A DNA stretch of 34,631 nucleotides from Oscillospiraceae bacterium (GTDB lineage: Bacteria; Bacillota; Clostridia; Oscillospirales; CAG-272). The DNA lies in the NCBI GenBank assembly GCA_015064545.1, contig SVSA01000015.1, positions 1 to 34,631 of the forward strand, given 5' to 3'. Made by a program: the position numbers and the translations under genes. The notes under the pieces were generated by a model. It saw nothing but the letters and a program-made list of their open reading frames with translations, did not search any database and was not told the origin of the DNA. This document shows, piece by piece, positions 1 to 9,093 of this stretch (the stretch's first letter is position 1; each line of letters begins with the position of its first letter).

Positions 1-840
1 GAGGTATTCGCCGGCTTCAAGGCCTTCGGGGAAGAGAATAGCGGGGCCGTTAGTGGTATCGTTTTTATCGTAGTCGGTCCACTTGCCGGACTTGTCAAAC
101 TCGATTTCCTTCATTTCCAGAACGGGAGCTCCGGCAACGGTGGTTACGTAGTTGCTGTCCCACTTGTAAACAAGGAGGTCAAACTTACCGGGTTCGCCGG
201 CGATTTGAGGATTGATACCAATCAGCTTGCCGCTGCCCTGAGTAGCGAAGCGGTAAGCGAGAGCGGCGGTACCGTTACCGTCGAAGCGTTCTTCGCCGGA
301 ACCCCACGTGTTGGCGTAGGTAACTTCGGCAGGAAGCTTAGGAGCTGCGGGAGCATCAGCAGCGAGAACGTCGGGCTTGAAGTAGCCGCCCTTTTCGAAG
401 ATGAGCTGCCACTTGAGGTTCTTGTCCATGCACTCACCGTTCTTATAAACCTTGAAGGAACCGGCGGAGCAGCCTTCGTCGGTCTTGGCATCGGTAATGT
501 AGTTGCAGATTGCCCAGCTGGTGTCCTTGAAGTTGGTCATGACGAAGAGGTATTCGCCGGCTTCAAGGCCTTCGGGGAAGAGAATAGCGGGGCCGTTAGT
601 GGTATCGTTTTTATCGTAGTCGCTCCACTTGCCGGACTTGTCAAACTCGATTTCCTTCATTTCCAGAACGGGAGCTCCGGCAATGGTGGTTTCGTAGTTG
701 CTGTCCCACTTGTAAACAAGGAGGTCAAACTTACCGGGTTCGCCGGCGATTTGAGGATTGATACCAATCAGCTTGCCGCTACCCTGCGTAGCGAAGCGGT
801 AAGCGAGAGCGGCGGTACCGTTACCGTCGAAGCGCTCAAC
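1..840. repeat. Near-identical tandem DNA repeat, period 546 bp (second copy starts at 547)
   Basis: 'gaggtattcgccggcttcaaggccttcggggaagagaatagcggggccgttagtggtatcg' at 1 and again at 547, continuing with few mismatches for about 290 bp. Confidence 0.85.
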
Positions 841-1470
841 CTCGTTTTTGCCCCAGGTGTTAACATAGGTAACCTGCTCAGGAAGGGTAGGACCTTCGGG
901 CTCGGGGGCACCGACATCTTCCGACAAAGCGGCGCCGCCCTTAAACCAGCCGCCTGCCTCGAAGACCAGCTGCCACTGAAGCGTGTTGTTGGAACCAACA
1001 CCGTTCTTGTATACCTTAAAGGCACCGTTGGGATTCGCAGAGAAGACATACTGGCAAAGAGCCCATCCACCTGCGGGAATTACGACATCGCAAATCTCGA
1101 TCAGGTATTCACCGCCGGCAGGAAGAACCTTATCAAACGTGATCGGCAGATAAGCTGTTTTACCGTCGAAGGTGAGGCCGGTCTTTGCCGTCAGGGGTTC
1201 TTGTGCAACGGTGGTTTCGTAGTTGTACTTCCACTCGTAAGCCTTTACGGAGAAGGTTACGCCGGCAGTACCGGCCGTGTAGGGTTGAATACCTACCAGG
1301 CCACCGGTTCCCTGTGTAGCAAAGCGATAGGCGATTTTGGTGCTGTTGTTCATGTCGACACGTTCTGCACTGGGGTCAGTCCAAGTTTTACCCGCACCGG
1401 CAGACACAGCAATCGCCATGACGCTGACAACCATCAGCAGGGAGAGGATAAGCGCGAGTGTCTTTTTCAT
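1..1470 (-). CDS. Secreted repeat protein, partial (C-terminus off the left edge); signal peptide plus at least three copies of a ~130-180 aa beta-rich module
   Basis: Reverse translation from ATG at 1468-1470 gives MKKTLALILSLLMVVSVMAIAVSAGAGKTW..., open to the window edge (so absent from the ORF track); SD-like GGAG upstream; repeated AYRFATQG...WxxxYETT...GEYL blocks. Confidence 0.85.
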   Translation of the reverse strand, partial: MKKTLALILSLLMVVSVMAIAVSAGAGKTWTDPSAERVDMNNSTKIAYRFATQGTGGLVGIQPYTAGTAGVTFSVKAYEWKYNYETTVAQEPLTAKTGLTFDGKTAYLPITFDKVLPAGGEYLIEICDVVIPAGGWALCQYVFSANPNGAFKVYKNGVGSNNTLQWQLVFEAGGWFKGGAALSEDVGAPEPEGPTLPEQVTYVNTWGKNEVERFDGNGTAALAYRFATQGSGKLIGINPQIAGEPGKFDLLVYKWDSNYETTIAGAPVLEMKEIEFDKSGKWSDYDKNDTTNGPAILFPEGLEAGEYLFVMTNFKDTSWAICNYITDAKTDEGCSAGSFKVYKNGECMDKNLKWQLIFEKGGYFKPDVLAADAPAAPKLPAEVTYANTWGSGEERFDGNGTAALAYRFATQGSGKLIGINPQIAGEPGKFDLLVYKWDSNYVTTVAGAPVLEMKEIEFDKSGKWTDYDKNDTTNGPAILFPEGLEAGEYL

Positions 1471-1536
1471 GTTTTTTCTCCTTTGAAAAATTTTATAGGA
1501 TTGTTTTGCGCGCATCATTTAAGCTTCGGGATCCCG

Positions 1537-2634
1537 TCACAGCAGGGAGCCGATATCGGTGATACCGAAGATGTGAGGATGGGGCTCGATGGTTTCGTGA
1601 TCGTAGGTACCGTTTCCGATAAAAAATTGGTGTCCGATCCGATGCGTCTCATCCTCACTTAGATAGCCCCGTGTAATGGAGCAATCGCAGAAGGTATTAC
1701 CGCGGGGATAGCCGTCATGCCCGAGGGCATCCAACAGCAGTCCCTTGGCGGTTTCAAAACGGTAGACATTCATATGACAACGGCGGAAGGTGAGCTTTTC
1801 GGCATAACGAAGATGCACGGCAATGCCCTGATCCCGTTGCGCCGTGTCGAAGCGGCAGCCGATAAAGCTGCTGTTACGAACCGGCTCGCCCTCGTGTCCT
1901 TCACCGCCGATGCGGAGCGAGGTCACGTTTTCGAGTTGGTTAGCACAGCCTGACTGTTGAAACAGCAGATGCGAGGAGCCGCCGTCAATATCGATGCCAA
2001 CCGATTGTTGGCCCGAGACATGAACGCGGTCGAGCACGGCAGCGTGAACTGCGTGCAGGTGAAGCACGGTTTCGGCCATGCCATTGGCGCGAAGCGACAG
2101 ACAGGCCAGCCGGCAGTCGGCGATCGGGCCGCAAACCGAAAGCATGACGCCCATCGGCTTGATGGCGGTGAGCACGGTTTGCGAGACGGTTCCGTGTCCG
2201 ACGCCGCTTCCGGTTCCGATCAAACGGATTCCGTTTTTGCGCGAGGGTGTGGTACCGTTTCCGTCACCGATGCACAGGGTTTTCGAGATGGCATAATGAC
2301 CGCCGGGCAGGATGACCTCACCGCCGGATGCCGGAAGAGCATCGATTGCCGCCTGAATGGCTGCGGTATCGTCGGTCTTGCCGTCGCCTGCGGCGCCGAA
2401 CCATTTGACATGGATGCGGTGATTTTCCCGCACGCGGACATAGCGTCCTGCTTTAGCGCCGGCGGGCGCAAAGATGGTACCGCCGTCCTCCGGCAGAGCT
2501 TCGGAAGCATCCCAGTAGAAGGTGCCTCCTCCGCCGTCCCGCGGGCTTCGGTAGCCTGCCAGCATGACCACAGCGTGCGGGACCGGCGGCAGGGTTTTCT
2601 TCATGTCCTCAACCGAAGAGAAAAGATAGGTCAT
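1537..2634 (-). CDS. Pectate lyase superfamily (right-handed beta-helix) protein without an evident signal peptide
   Basis: Start at MTYLFSSVEDMKKTLPP (ATG complement 2632-2634) rather than the longer ORF, whose N-terminal extension overlaps the upstream gene; VKWFGAAGDGKTDDTAAIQAAIDALPASGGEVILPGGHYAIS motif. Confidence 0.8.
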   Translation of the reverse strand: MTYLFSSVEDMKKTLPPVPHAVVMLAGYRSPRDGGGGTFYWDASEALPEDGGTIFAPAGAKAGRYVRVRENHRIHVKWFGAAGDGKTDDTAAIQAAIDALPASGGEVILPGGHYAISKTLCIGDGNGTTPSRKNGIRLIGTGSGVGHGTVSQTVLTAIKPMGVMLSVCGPIADCRLACLSLRANGMAETVLHLHAVHAAVLDRVHVSGQQSVGIDIDGGSSHLLFQQSGCANQLENVTSLRIGGEGHEGEPVRNSSFIGCRFDTAQRDQGIAVHLRYAEKLTFRRCHMNVYRFETAKGLLLDALGHDGYPRGNTFCDCSITRGYLSEDETHRIGHQFFIGNGTYDHETIEPHPHIFGITDIGSLL

Positions 2635-2650
2635 AGAAGGCCTCTTTCGT

Positions 2651-3931
2651 TCATCCGTCGTAGCGGATGATCTTGCCATCCTCGGTAATTCCGAAGATGT
2701 GCTTGTTAGGGAGGAAGTCTTCTTGCAGATCGTAGGTGCCGTGGCCGAGGAAGAAGTGATAGCCGATGGTGTGGCTTTCATCCTCCAAGATCGAAGAACT
2801 GGCGACCGTACAATCGTAGAAGGAATTCTGACGGGGATATCCGTCGTTTTCCAGCGCGTTGAGCCACAAGGAAGTCGATTCCTCACTGTAAGCGCTGATG
2901 TGGCAACGCTTGAAGGTCAAGCCCTCAGCGTAGCGGATATCCAGCGTTACACAGTTCGGAAGCGTGTGGGGCTCGAAGCGGGAATCCTCGAATACGGTAT
3001 CGTACACGAGCGCGCCCTTTTCGTAATTGCCCCCCAACGAGAACACGGTGGTGTTTTCGTTGATGTTGACGAAATTGACCGAGCGGAACAGATTGTCATG
3101 GCTTCCGCCGAAAGCGGGTGCCTGCGCCGTATACACGACGCCGGTGCCCTTGAAGTTGATGCCGCTGACATAACTGAGCTCGCTTTGGACGATATCGGTC
3201 ATATACAGCAGGGTATTAACATTGGCCTGTCCGTTCAGACGGATTCCTTGGATAGTGACATCGGTGATGGGGCCGTTGATCGACAGCATGGTGTCGTACT
3301 TTGCCGAGGCGAGAAGTGTTGTCTCGGCGGTAACCTCATGCCCGAAGGCCGCTCCCTGGCCGATCAGTTTGATGCCGTTTTTATCAGAGGCTTTTTCGGT
3401 GGTGCCGTTCCCGATGTGGATGGTATCGGTTACTTTGTAGCGTCCGCCGGGCAGTACCACCGTGCCGCCTTCCTTCGGAAGACTGTCGATGGCGGCTTGA
3501 ATGGCGGCAGTGTCATCATGAGCACCGTCACCTGTCGCGCCGAACCACTTGACATTTCGATGATTGTCCTCGCAAAGACGGACATAGCGTCCGACCTCTG
3601 CACCGGTGGGGGCAATCACGGTGCCGCCGTTATCGGCAGCCGTTTCGCTGCTGTCCCAGTAGAACAAGCCTTTACCGCCGTCGCCGCTGAGGTAGTATCC
3701 GGTCAGCATGACGATGGCATGATCCACGGTGGGGATGGTGTCCCGCATTTTTCGGATATTTTCCAGGACAAGGTTTGCTTCGGAGGAGGCGGCAACCGAG
3801 ATCTCGGCTGCCGCGCTTTCCTCCGTATCGTCTCCCGCGTATGTGGCGGGAGACGGGGAACGCTCATGGCATGAGGCAAGAAGCAATGTACCGATCAGTA
3901 GTATGACGAATGCCGGTCGTTTTTTCTTCAC
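2651..3931 (-). CDS. Lipoprotein with pectate lyase superfamily beta-helix domain
   Basis: Lipobox LLLASC; VKWFGATGDGAHDDTAAIQAAIDSLPKEGGTVVLPGGRY. Confidence 0.85.
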   Translation of the reverse strand: MKKKRPAFVILLIGTLLLASCHERSPSPATYAGDDTEESAAAEISVAASSEANLVLENIRKMRDTIPTVDHAIVMLTGYYLSGDGGKGLFYWDSSETAADNGGTVIAPTGAEVGRYVRLCEDNHRNVKWFGATGDGAHDDTAAIQAAIDSLPKEGGTVVLPGGRYKVTDTIHIGNGTTEKASDKNGIKLIGQGAAFGHEVTAETTLLASAKYDTMLSINGPITDVTIQGIRLNGQANVNTLLYMTDIVQSELSYVSGINFKGTGVVYTAQAPAFGGSHDNLFRSVNFVNINENTTVFSLGGNYEKGALVYDTVFEDSRFEPHTLPNCVTLDIRYAEGLTFKRCHISAYSEESTSLWLNALENDGYPRQNSFYDCTVASSSILEDESHTIGYHFFLGHGTYDLQEDFLPNKHIFGITEDGKIIRYDG

Positions 3932-3972
3932 GGGATTATGCTCTCCTCTCGTTGTAACGGGTACGGGTCAAA

Positions 3973-4680
3973 TTACTCGACGATGAACTGAGCCCAAACG
4001 CCGGCATCATCCATTTCAACACCGTTTTCGTAGGTGTAGAAGTAGGGGGAAGAGTTCATGCACCAGATTGCCGTGCCATAGTCGTGCTCGGTGTCGCCGT
4101 CGGAGGTACCGGTGAACTCAACGAGATACTCGCCGGCAGGCAGGGGCTGCTCAAAGGTAATCATGTACCAGCCGCCGTTGGGGTAACCGGTAATGGTCAG
4201 CGTAGCAACAGCTTCGCCGGCAGCGGTGGTTTCGTAGTCGGTGTTCCAAGCGAAGACAGTAACCGTGATCTGGTCGCCGTTATCGTGGTCATAGGTAGCG
4301 GTGTAGAGGTTGATGGACTTGAAGGAGCCGCCAATATTAGCAACAACACCGTACTTATTGCCGAGCTTCAGGTTCTTGTGCTCCTGCTTGCCCATGCTGA
4401 GGTAGGTGGGAACGGTACCCTTGATGGCTTCCAGGCCGGTAGCGCCTACATTGGCGGGCGGCTCTTCGGTATCGGCCTCGGTATCCTTGGTGTCAGCCTC
4501 GGTGTCCTTGGTGTCGGCCTCAGTGTCCTTGGTATCGGCTTCGGTATCCTTGGTGTCAGCTTCGGTGTCGGTGGTGTTGGCAGGTGTGTTGGTGCCGTTG
4601 TTGCAAGCTACAAGAGCCAGCGAAAGAATGGCAGCTACGATAAGGCAAAGCACGCGAAGAGTAAGGTTTTTCATAATCAT
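3973..4680 (-). CDS. Lipoprotein with TEADTKD repeat linker and one copy of the WxxxYETT module
   Basis: Lipobox ALVAC; (TEADTKD)n linker; VFAWNTDYETTAAGEAV...AGEYLVEF. Confidence 0.8.
   Translation of the reverse strand: MIMKNLTLRVLCLIVAAILSLALVACNNGTNTPANTTDTEADTKDTEADTKDTEADTKDTEADTKDTEADTEEPPANVGATGLEAIKGTVPTYLSMGKQEHKNLKLGNKYGVVANIGGSFKSINLYTATYDHDNGDQITVTVFAWNTDYETTAAGEAVATLTITGYPNGGWYMITFEQPLPAGEYLVEFTGTSDGDTEHDYGTAIWCMNSSPYFYTYENGVEMDDAGVWAQFIVE
4467..4578. repeat. 21-bp tandem repeat encoding (TEADTKD)n
   Basis: Repeated 'tcggt(a/g)tccttggt(g/a)tc(a/g)gc(c/t)' units, at least four. Confidence 0.8.
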
Positions 4681-4700
4681 GTTCTCCTTAATAGTGTATT

Positions 4701-6506
4701 TTAATTTGTTATAAACTGACCGTGCAGACCGGCATCCACACGCTCACCGTTTACGAAAGTAATGGAGGTCGAGACCGCCGCACGGGTCCAAACGGCTACG
4801 CCATAATCGCCGGCGGGAGCAGATCCTGTCGCCACGATCAGGTAATAGCCGTTGCCGAGTCCCTCAAACTCGACATCGCACATGGTGTTATCCTTGAAGT
4901 CTACCACGGAATCGGTGGCGAGAACCTCGCCCTTCAGGGTTGTTTCATAGTCGGTATTCCAACGGTACACGTCGAATTTGACGGTACCCACGTTGTTGTC
5001 ATAGCTGGACAGATAGAAGGAACCGCCGATCAGGTTGCCCTTGGCGTTGACCAGCACGGCTACCTCCTTGGCCTGCTCCTGCAACAGATTCCGATGCTTT
5101 GCCACATCCTGACCGCCGCTGCAGGTATCCACACGGCCGCCCTTTGCTAAAAGGAAGTACTCGTCAAGCGGTTGATTGTTGTCATCGGGCGTACTGCTAT
5201 TATTTTTGTGAGCAAGGAACACGTCCAGATCGTCCATGTTGAAGGTTTCGCCGGTATCGGTGACACCAATCAGCTTGTTGTGCGTGGGGATCTTCTCGTT
5301 GTCGTACGTACCGAAGCCGTAGAAATACTGCTTACGGATGGTGTGGCTGGCATCCTCCCAAACCTCATGGGATACCATCGAGCAGTCGTAGAAGGCCATG
5401 CCGCAGGGGAAATCGTGGTTGTTGAGGGCATCAAAGACTGCGCCGATCGACGAGCTGTCGTAGGTGTTGAAGTGGCAACGGTAGAAGGAAATGCTATCCA
5501 CAAATTTGAAGTGGGCGGCGATGGAGTTTTTACTCTGTGCCGTATCGAAGCGGCAATCGGTCAGAACCGACAGCCAGGTGTCATTGTTGGTGCCGTAATC
5601 GCCGTCGAAGAGGATGGCGGTGGTGTTGTCGTAGAGGCAGAAGACACCGATGGATTCAAAGCGGTTATAAATATTGTAGTTTCCGGTAGGAGCTGTACCC
5701 GCCATCACCTTGATACCAATATCGGTAAAGCCCATAGCCATAATATTATGGAAATAACCGCCGGTGAAGGAATGGAGATACAGACAGGTCTTGGCCTTGT
5801 TGTTACCGTTCAGATAGATGCCGGAAACCTCGCAGTCGGAGATACGGCCGCGGACATGAATCATCGCTTCCATCTCGGTCGTTGCCACGATGCTCGTGGA
5901 GGCAGGGGTACTGAAGGCAAAGCCGCCGCCGGTGCCAACCAGCTTGATACCGCCCTTGGAGGAAACGGTCTGGCCGGCATCGCCGTTACCCATGTTCAGG
6001 GTAGCGGAGATATGATAGGTGCCGCCCGGCAAAGCAACGGTGCCGCCGCCATTGGGGAGCGTATCGATGGCCGCCTGAATGGCCGCGGTGTCATCGGCAG
6101 AGCCGTCGCCCTTGGCACCGAACCATTTGACATTCACGTAGTTTTCCTCGTAGTCGCGAACAAAGCGTCCGCTGGCGCGGTTACCCTTGATAACCGTGGC
6201 ACCGTTTTCCTCAATTCGCGAGGTAATGTCATAGTAGAAGGTTCCACCGCCGCCGTCGCCCGAACGGTGATAGCCCTTCAGAATGACGATGGCCTTGGGT
6301 TCCTTCGGCTCAAGCTCCAGCAGATCGGCCATGGTAGAGACCACATAGCTGCCGGCACCGGAGACGGTTACCTGCTCGACCTGCTCGGTCTCGGTCTCAG
6401 TCTCGGATTCGGTGCTAGCCGATCCACTGCCGCCGTCGGAGCAGCCGGCCAAAAGAAGCGTGGTCAACAGCCCGGCACTGAGAAATGTCAGGATCATTTT
6501 TTTCAT
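4701..6506 (-). CDS. Lipoprotein: pectate lyase superfamily beta-helix plus C-terminal WxxxYETT module
   Basis: Lipobox LLLAGC; VKWFGAKGDGSADDTAAIQAAIDTLPNGGGTVALPGGTYHIS; C-terminal KFDVYRWNTDYETTLKGEVLA...AGDYGVAVWT. Confidence 0.85.
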   Translation of the reverse strand: MKKMILTFLSAGLLTTLLLAGCSDGGSGSASTESETETETEQVEQVTVSGAGSYVVSTMADLLELEPKEPKAIVILKGYHRSGDGGGGTFYYDITSRIEENGATVIKGNRASGRFVRDYEENYVNVKWFGAKGDGSADDTAAIQAAIDTLPNGGGTVALPGGTYHISATLNMGNGDAGQTVSSKGGIKLVGTGGGFAFSTPASTSIVATTEMEAMIHVRGRISDCEVSGIYLNGNNKAKTCLYLHSFTGGYFHNIMAMGFTDIGIKVMAGTAPTGNYNIYNRFESIGVFCLYDNTTAILFDGDYGTNNDTWLSVLTDCRFDTAQSKNSIAAHFKFVDSISFYRCHFNTYDSSSIGAVFDALNNHDFPCGMAFYDCSMVSHEVWEDASHTIRKQYFYGFGTYDNEKIPTHNKLIGVTDTGETFNMDDLDVFLAHKNNSSTPDDNNQPLDEYFLLAKGGRVDTCSGGQDVAKHRNLLQEQAKEVAVLVNAKGNLIGGSFYLSSYDNNVGTVKFDVYRWNTDYETTLKGEVLATDSVVDFKDNTMCDVEFEGLGNGYYLIVATGSAPAGDYGVAVWTRAAVSTSITFVNGERVDAGLHGQFITN

Positions 6507-6583
6507 TGTTGCCTCCTTGAAGCATGATAGTATAATGTGGCTGTCGCTGACAGCCGGGGGTTCGTTGCTTTTTGTCTGCCTTG

Positions 6584-7627
6584 TCAGTCAAGCAATGTGG
6601 GAAGTACAGGAATACCGTTTATAAAGGAGATTGTCTTCCCGCTTTTGACCGCATATTCGGCGGCGGCCGCCGCCTCGAAGGCTTTGGCGGCATCGGCCAT
6701 CGAGGGGAAGCCCTCGGTGCCGTTCTCAATGCGGTCGATCAGCGTCATCAGCTGTGCGTACATATTTTTGTACTCGGCCTGAATGTTGATCGTTTCGTAT
6801 ACACCCGTGTCGCTGTGGAAGACGGTGATCAGATCTCCCTCCTCCCGACATTCGGCGCGGTTGCCGGCCAAGGTCAATTCGATTCGTCCCTTGGTGCCCA
6901 CAAATTCCTTGCGGTTGTTGGAGGCGGTGTTTCGACTCCATCCGGCCTCATAATAGCCGATACAGCCGTTTTCCAGGGTAAACTGTGTCAAGGTATAGTT
7001 GATGTTGGGTGAATCGGTATCCAATGTCGAGCCGAAGGCTCGTATCTCGCGGAATTCCTGACCTGTGAACCACCGTACGACATCAAAATAGTGGATCCCG
7101 CAATCGAGGGCGGGGGTGCAGTCCTGCAAAAGCCGCTTGTAGCGCTCCCAGTTCATCGCGTGATGGTTTTGCACCATGCGAATCAGTGTCAGCTCACCGA
7201 TGGCACCACCGTGGATCAGCTCCGCCGCCTTGCGGTAGGTTTCATTATGCCGCAGCACATGAGCGATGAGCAGCTTGCCCGGGCAGGTCTCGGCCTCGGC
7301 AAAGAAGCGCCGCCCCTCTTCGGGCGTAGAAGCCGCCGGTTTCTCGCAAAGAACGTGCTTTCCCTTGCGCAAAAAGGCCAGGCTGATGGCGGGATGAGAA
7401 TCGGTATAGGTGGCGACAATTGCGATGTCGACTCGCGCATCGTCAAGATAGGGGCGCCAATCGGTACCGTATTCCTTGACGCCGTAGCGTGCCGCGGCAT
7501 AGCGCGCCGCCGCAGGATTCTGGTCAACAACGGCAACCATATGCACGTTGTCTTGAAAATGAATATCCGACAGATGCTCCAAGCCAATATGGCCGCACCC
7601 GATCAGAATAACGCCGTAAGATTTCAT
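6584..7627 (-). CDS. Gfo/Idh/MocA family oxidoreductase
   Basis: GCGHIGLEHL Rossmann motif; GKHVLCEKPAA. Confidence 0.88.
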   Translation of the reverse strand: MKSYGVILIGCGHIGLEHLSDIHFQDNVHMVAVVDQNPAAARYAAARYGVKEYGTDWRPYLDDARVDIAIVATYTDSHPAISLAFLRKGKHVLCEKPAASTPEEGRRFFAEAETCPGKLLIAHVLRHNETYRKAAELIHGGAIGELTLIRMVQNHHAMNWERYKRLLQDCTPALDCGIHYFDVVRWFTGQEFREIRAFGSTLDTDSPNINYTLTQFTLENGCIGYYEAGWSRNTASNNRKEFVGTKGRIELTLAGNRAECREEGDLITVFHSDTGVYETINIQAEYKNMYAQLMTLIDRIENGTEGFPSMADAAKAFEAAAAAEYAVKSGKTISFINGIPVLPTLLD

Positions 7628-7644
7628 GGTTAGTCCTGTTTCAT

Positions 7645-9051
7645 TTACATCATAGAATAGGTCGAAAGAAGATGTCCTTCAAGATCGGTCACAACCCGCG
7701 TGCCGCAATCAACGGTGGTCAGCTCCCGTCCGTTATAGAAGATAGCCGCCTTTTTGCCGTCGTTCTTGACGGTATAGGTGCGGTCGCCCTCGGCTTGGGT
7801 ATATTCACAGCCGCCGAGGTCGGGGTGAGTGGAGAAGACAGCATGATCGCGCAGCAGCTCGACACCGTAAAGATGGGAGGTGTATCCCATAAATGCCAGA
7901 ATGGAGGGGCCGTAATCGCCCGAGGCGGTACAGAAGGCCGCCTGCGGCTCGCCGGTGTAGGGATCAAACTGCTGGGTGAAGATGACGGGATCATTTTGCG
8001 CCAAAGCATCGCAAAGCTTGTGTCCGAACACCGAAAGCAGAGGATAGTACCCATAGTTTTCCAAGGCACGGATGGCGCGCTGATAGGTGAGTCCCTCCGG
8101 CTGGCCGCTCCAGTTATTGAAGGAATCGGAGACAAAGAGCGGATCGTTTGCCGCGATGGAGGTCAAGGGCATGGGGGTGAAAAATTCCTCGGGATTGAGC
8201 AGGTGCTTGGTCACAAAGCGATGGGCTTTTTCGGCTTCATAAGCGCCGTGGTACATGACACGCAGATTATTGTGAATCAGCGTATCAAGGAAGTTGTTGT
8301 CGCAGTCGCGATCGTAGAGCGCACCCTTTTCCTCCCACCATAAGTAGGAATTGAGGGTTCTCTTGACGGCTTCGGCACCGCTGCGCCATTTGGCCTCCTC
8401 GCCGTTGCCGAGGATAGCGGCAATTTCGGCAAGCGTTACCCGTCCGTCATAGGAGTAGGCCATGATGTCCATCGATTCAAAGGGAAATTTTGCCTGTCCG
8501 TAGGGCGGCTCGTCGCTTCCCCAGGCATCGGGACCGCCAAAAAAGCGGGTGCTGGTATCTTCGCCGGTATCCCAGACGCAGAAGGATTCGAGGCAGCCGT
8601 TTCCGTCGGTATCGCGGGTGCGCCAGAGGTAATTGTCAAAGCGCGAGAGTCCGTCGTACAGACGGTGCAAATAGTCGAGATCCTTGCCCGTCCGATACCA
8701 GACATTCAAGGCGTGATAGGGGAAACAGTAGCCCTGAAAGTGAGAATACATTAACGCGGGGCCGGTCTCGCCGAAGCGAATGACTGAAGGGAAGCGCCCG
8801 TCCTCGCGGATATAGTCAAGGAACAGATTTTGGTTGTTCCATGCGGTTTCAAGACAGCGTCCGGCGTACATATCGCCGCCCATGGGCTGTGTTTCCAGCC
8901 ATAGACCCTGATAGACGCCGCCCTCTACCAGCATTCGCTTGCCCTGCCAGGTTACGATGTTGTTCCGCCCGATTCGCTCGGCGGCATCGAATACCCGTTG
9001 CCAGGTGGCGTCGGCGGTGGAAAACCGAACGGATGTCGGTAAAAATGTCAT
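7645..9051 (-). CDS. Six-hairpin glycosidase-like protein (MGH1-like / GH63-like)
   Basis: ETAWNNQNLFLDYIREDGRFPS, WRTRDTDGNGCLESFCVWDTGED, NNWSGQPEGLTYQRAIRALENYGY. Confidence 0.65.
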   Translation of the reverse strand: MTFLPTSVRFSTADATWQRVFDAAERIGRNNIVTWQGKRMLVEGGVYQGLWLETQPMGGDMYAGRCLETAWNNQNLFLDYIREDGRFPSVIRFGETGPALMYSHFQGYCFPYHALNVWYRTGKDLDYLHRLYDGLSRFDNYLWRTRDTDGNGCLESFCVWDTGEDTSTRFFGGPDAWGSDEPPYGQAKFPFESMDIMAYSYDGRVTLAEIAAILGNGEEAKWRSGAEAVKRTLNSYLWWEEKGALYDRDCDNNFLDTLIHNNLRVMYHGAYEAEKAHRFVTKHLLNPEEFFTPMPLTSIAANDPLFVSDSFNNWSGQPEGLTYQRAIRALENYGYYPLLSVFGHKLCDALAQNDPVIFTQQFDPYTGEPQAAFCTASGDYGPSILAFMGYTSHLYGVELLRDHAVFSTHPDLGGCEYTQAEGDRTYTVKNDGKKAAIFYNGRELTTVDCGTRVVTDLEGHLLSTYSMM

Positions 9052-9093
9052 AGGGTTCCCCCTCCTTCGGGGTGATGCGTGAAGGACGATGAA

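Noticed and set aside
205-1662. 485-aa plus-strand ORF
   Set aside because: Shadow of the minus-strand secreted repeat protein, which has signal peptide, SD and repeats; its own 'repeats' just mirror the DNA repeat.
1537-2886. Full 449-aa version of the minus-strand ORF
   Set aside because: N-terminal extension overlaps the upstream lipoprotein gene in another frame and is low-complexity; MTYLFSS start preferred.
4467-4578. CRISPR-like periodicity
   Set aside because: 21-bp units without spacers, in frame, encoding TEADTKD; a coding tandem repeat. No CRISPR array seen anywhere in the window.
5172-6527. 451-aa plus-strand ORF (and similar 2699..3874, 1957..2670)
   Set aside because: Antisense to clear beta-helix protein genes; no recognisable motifs.
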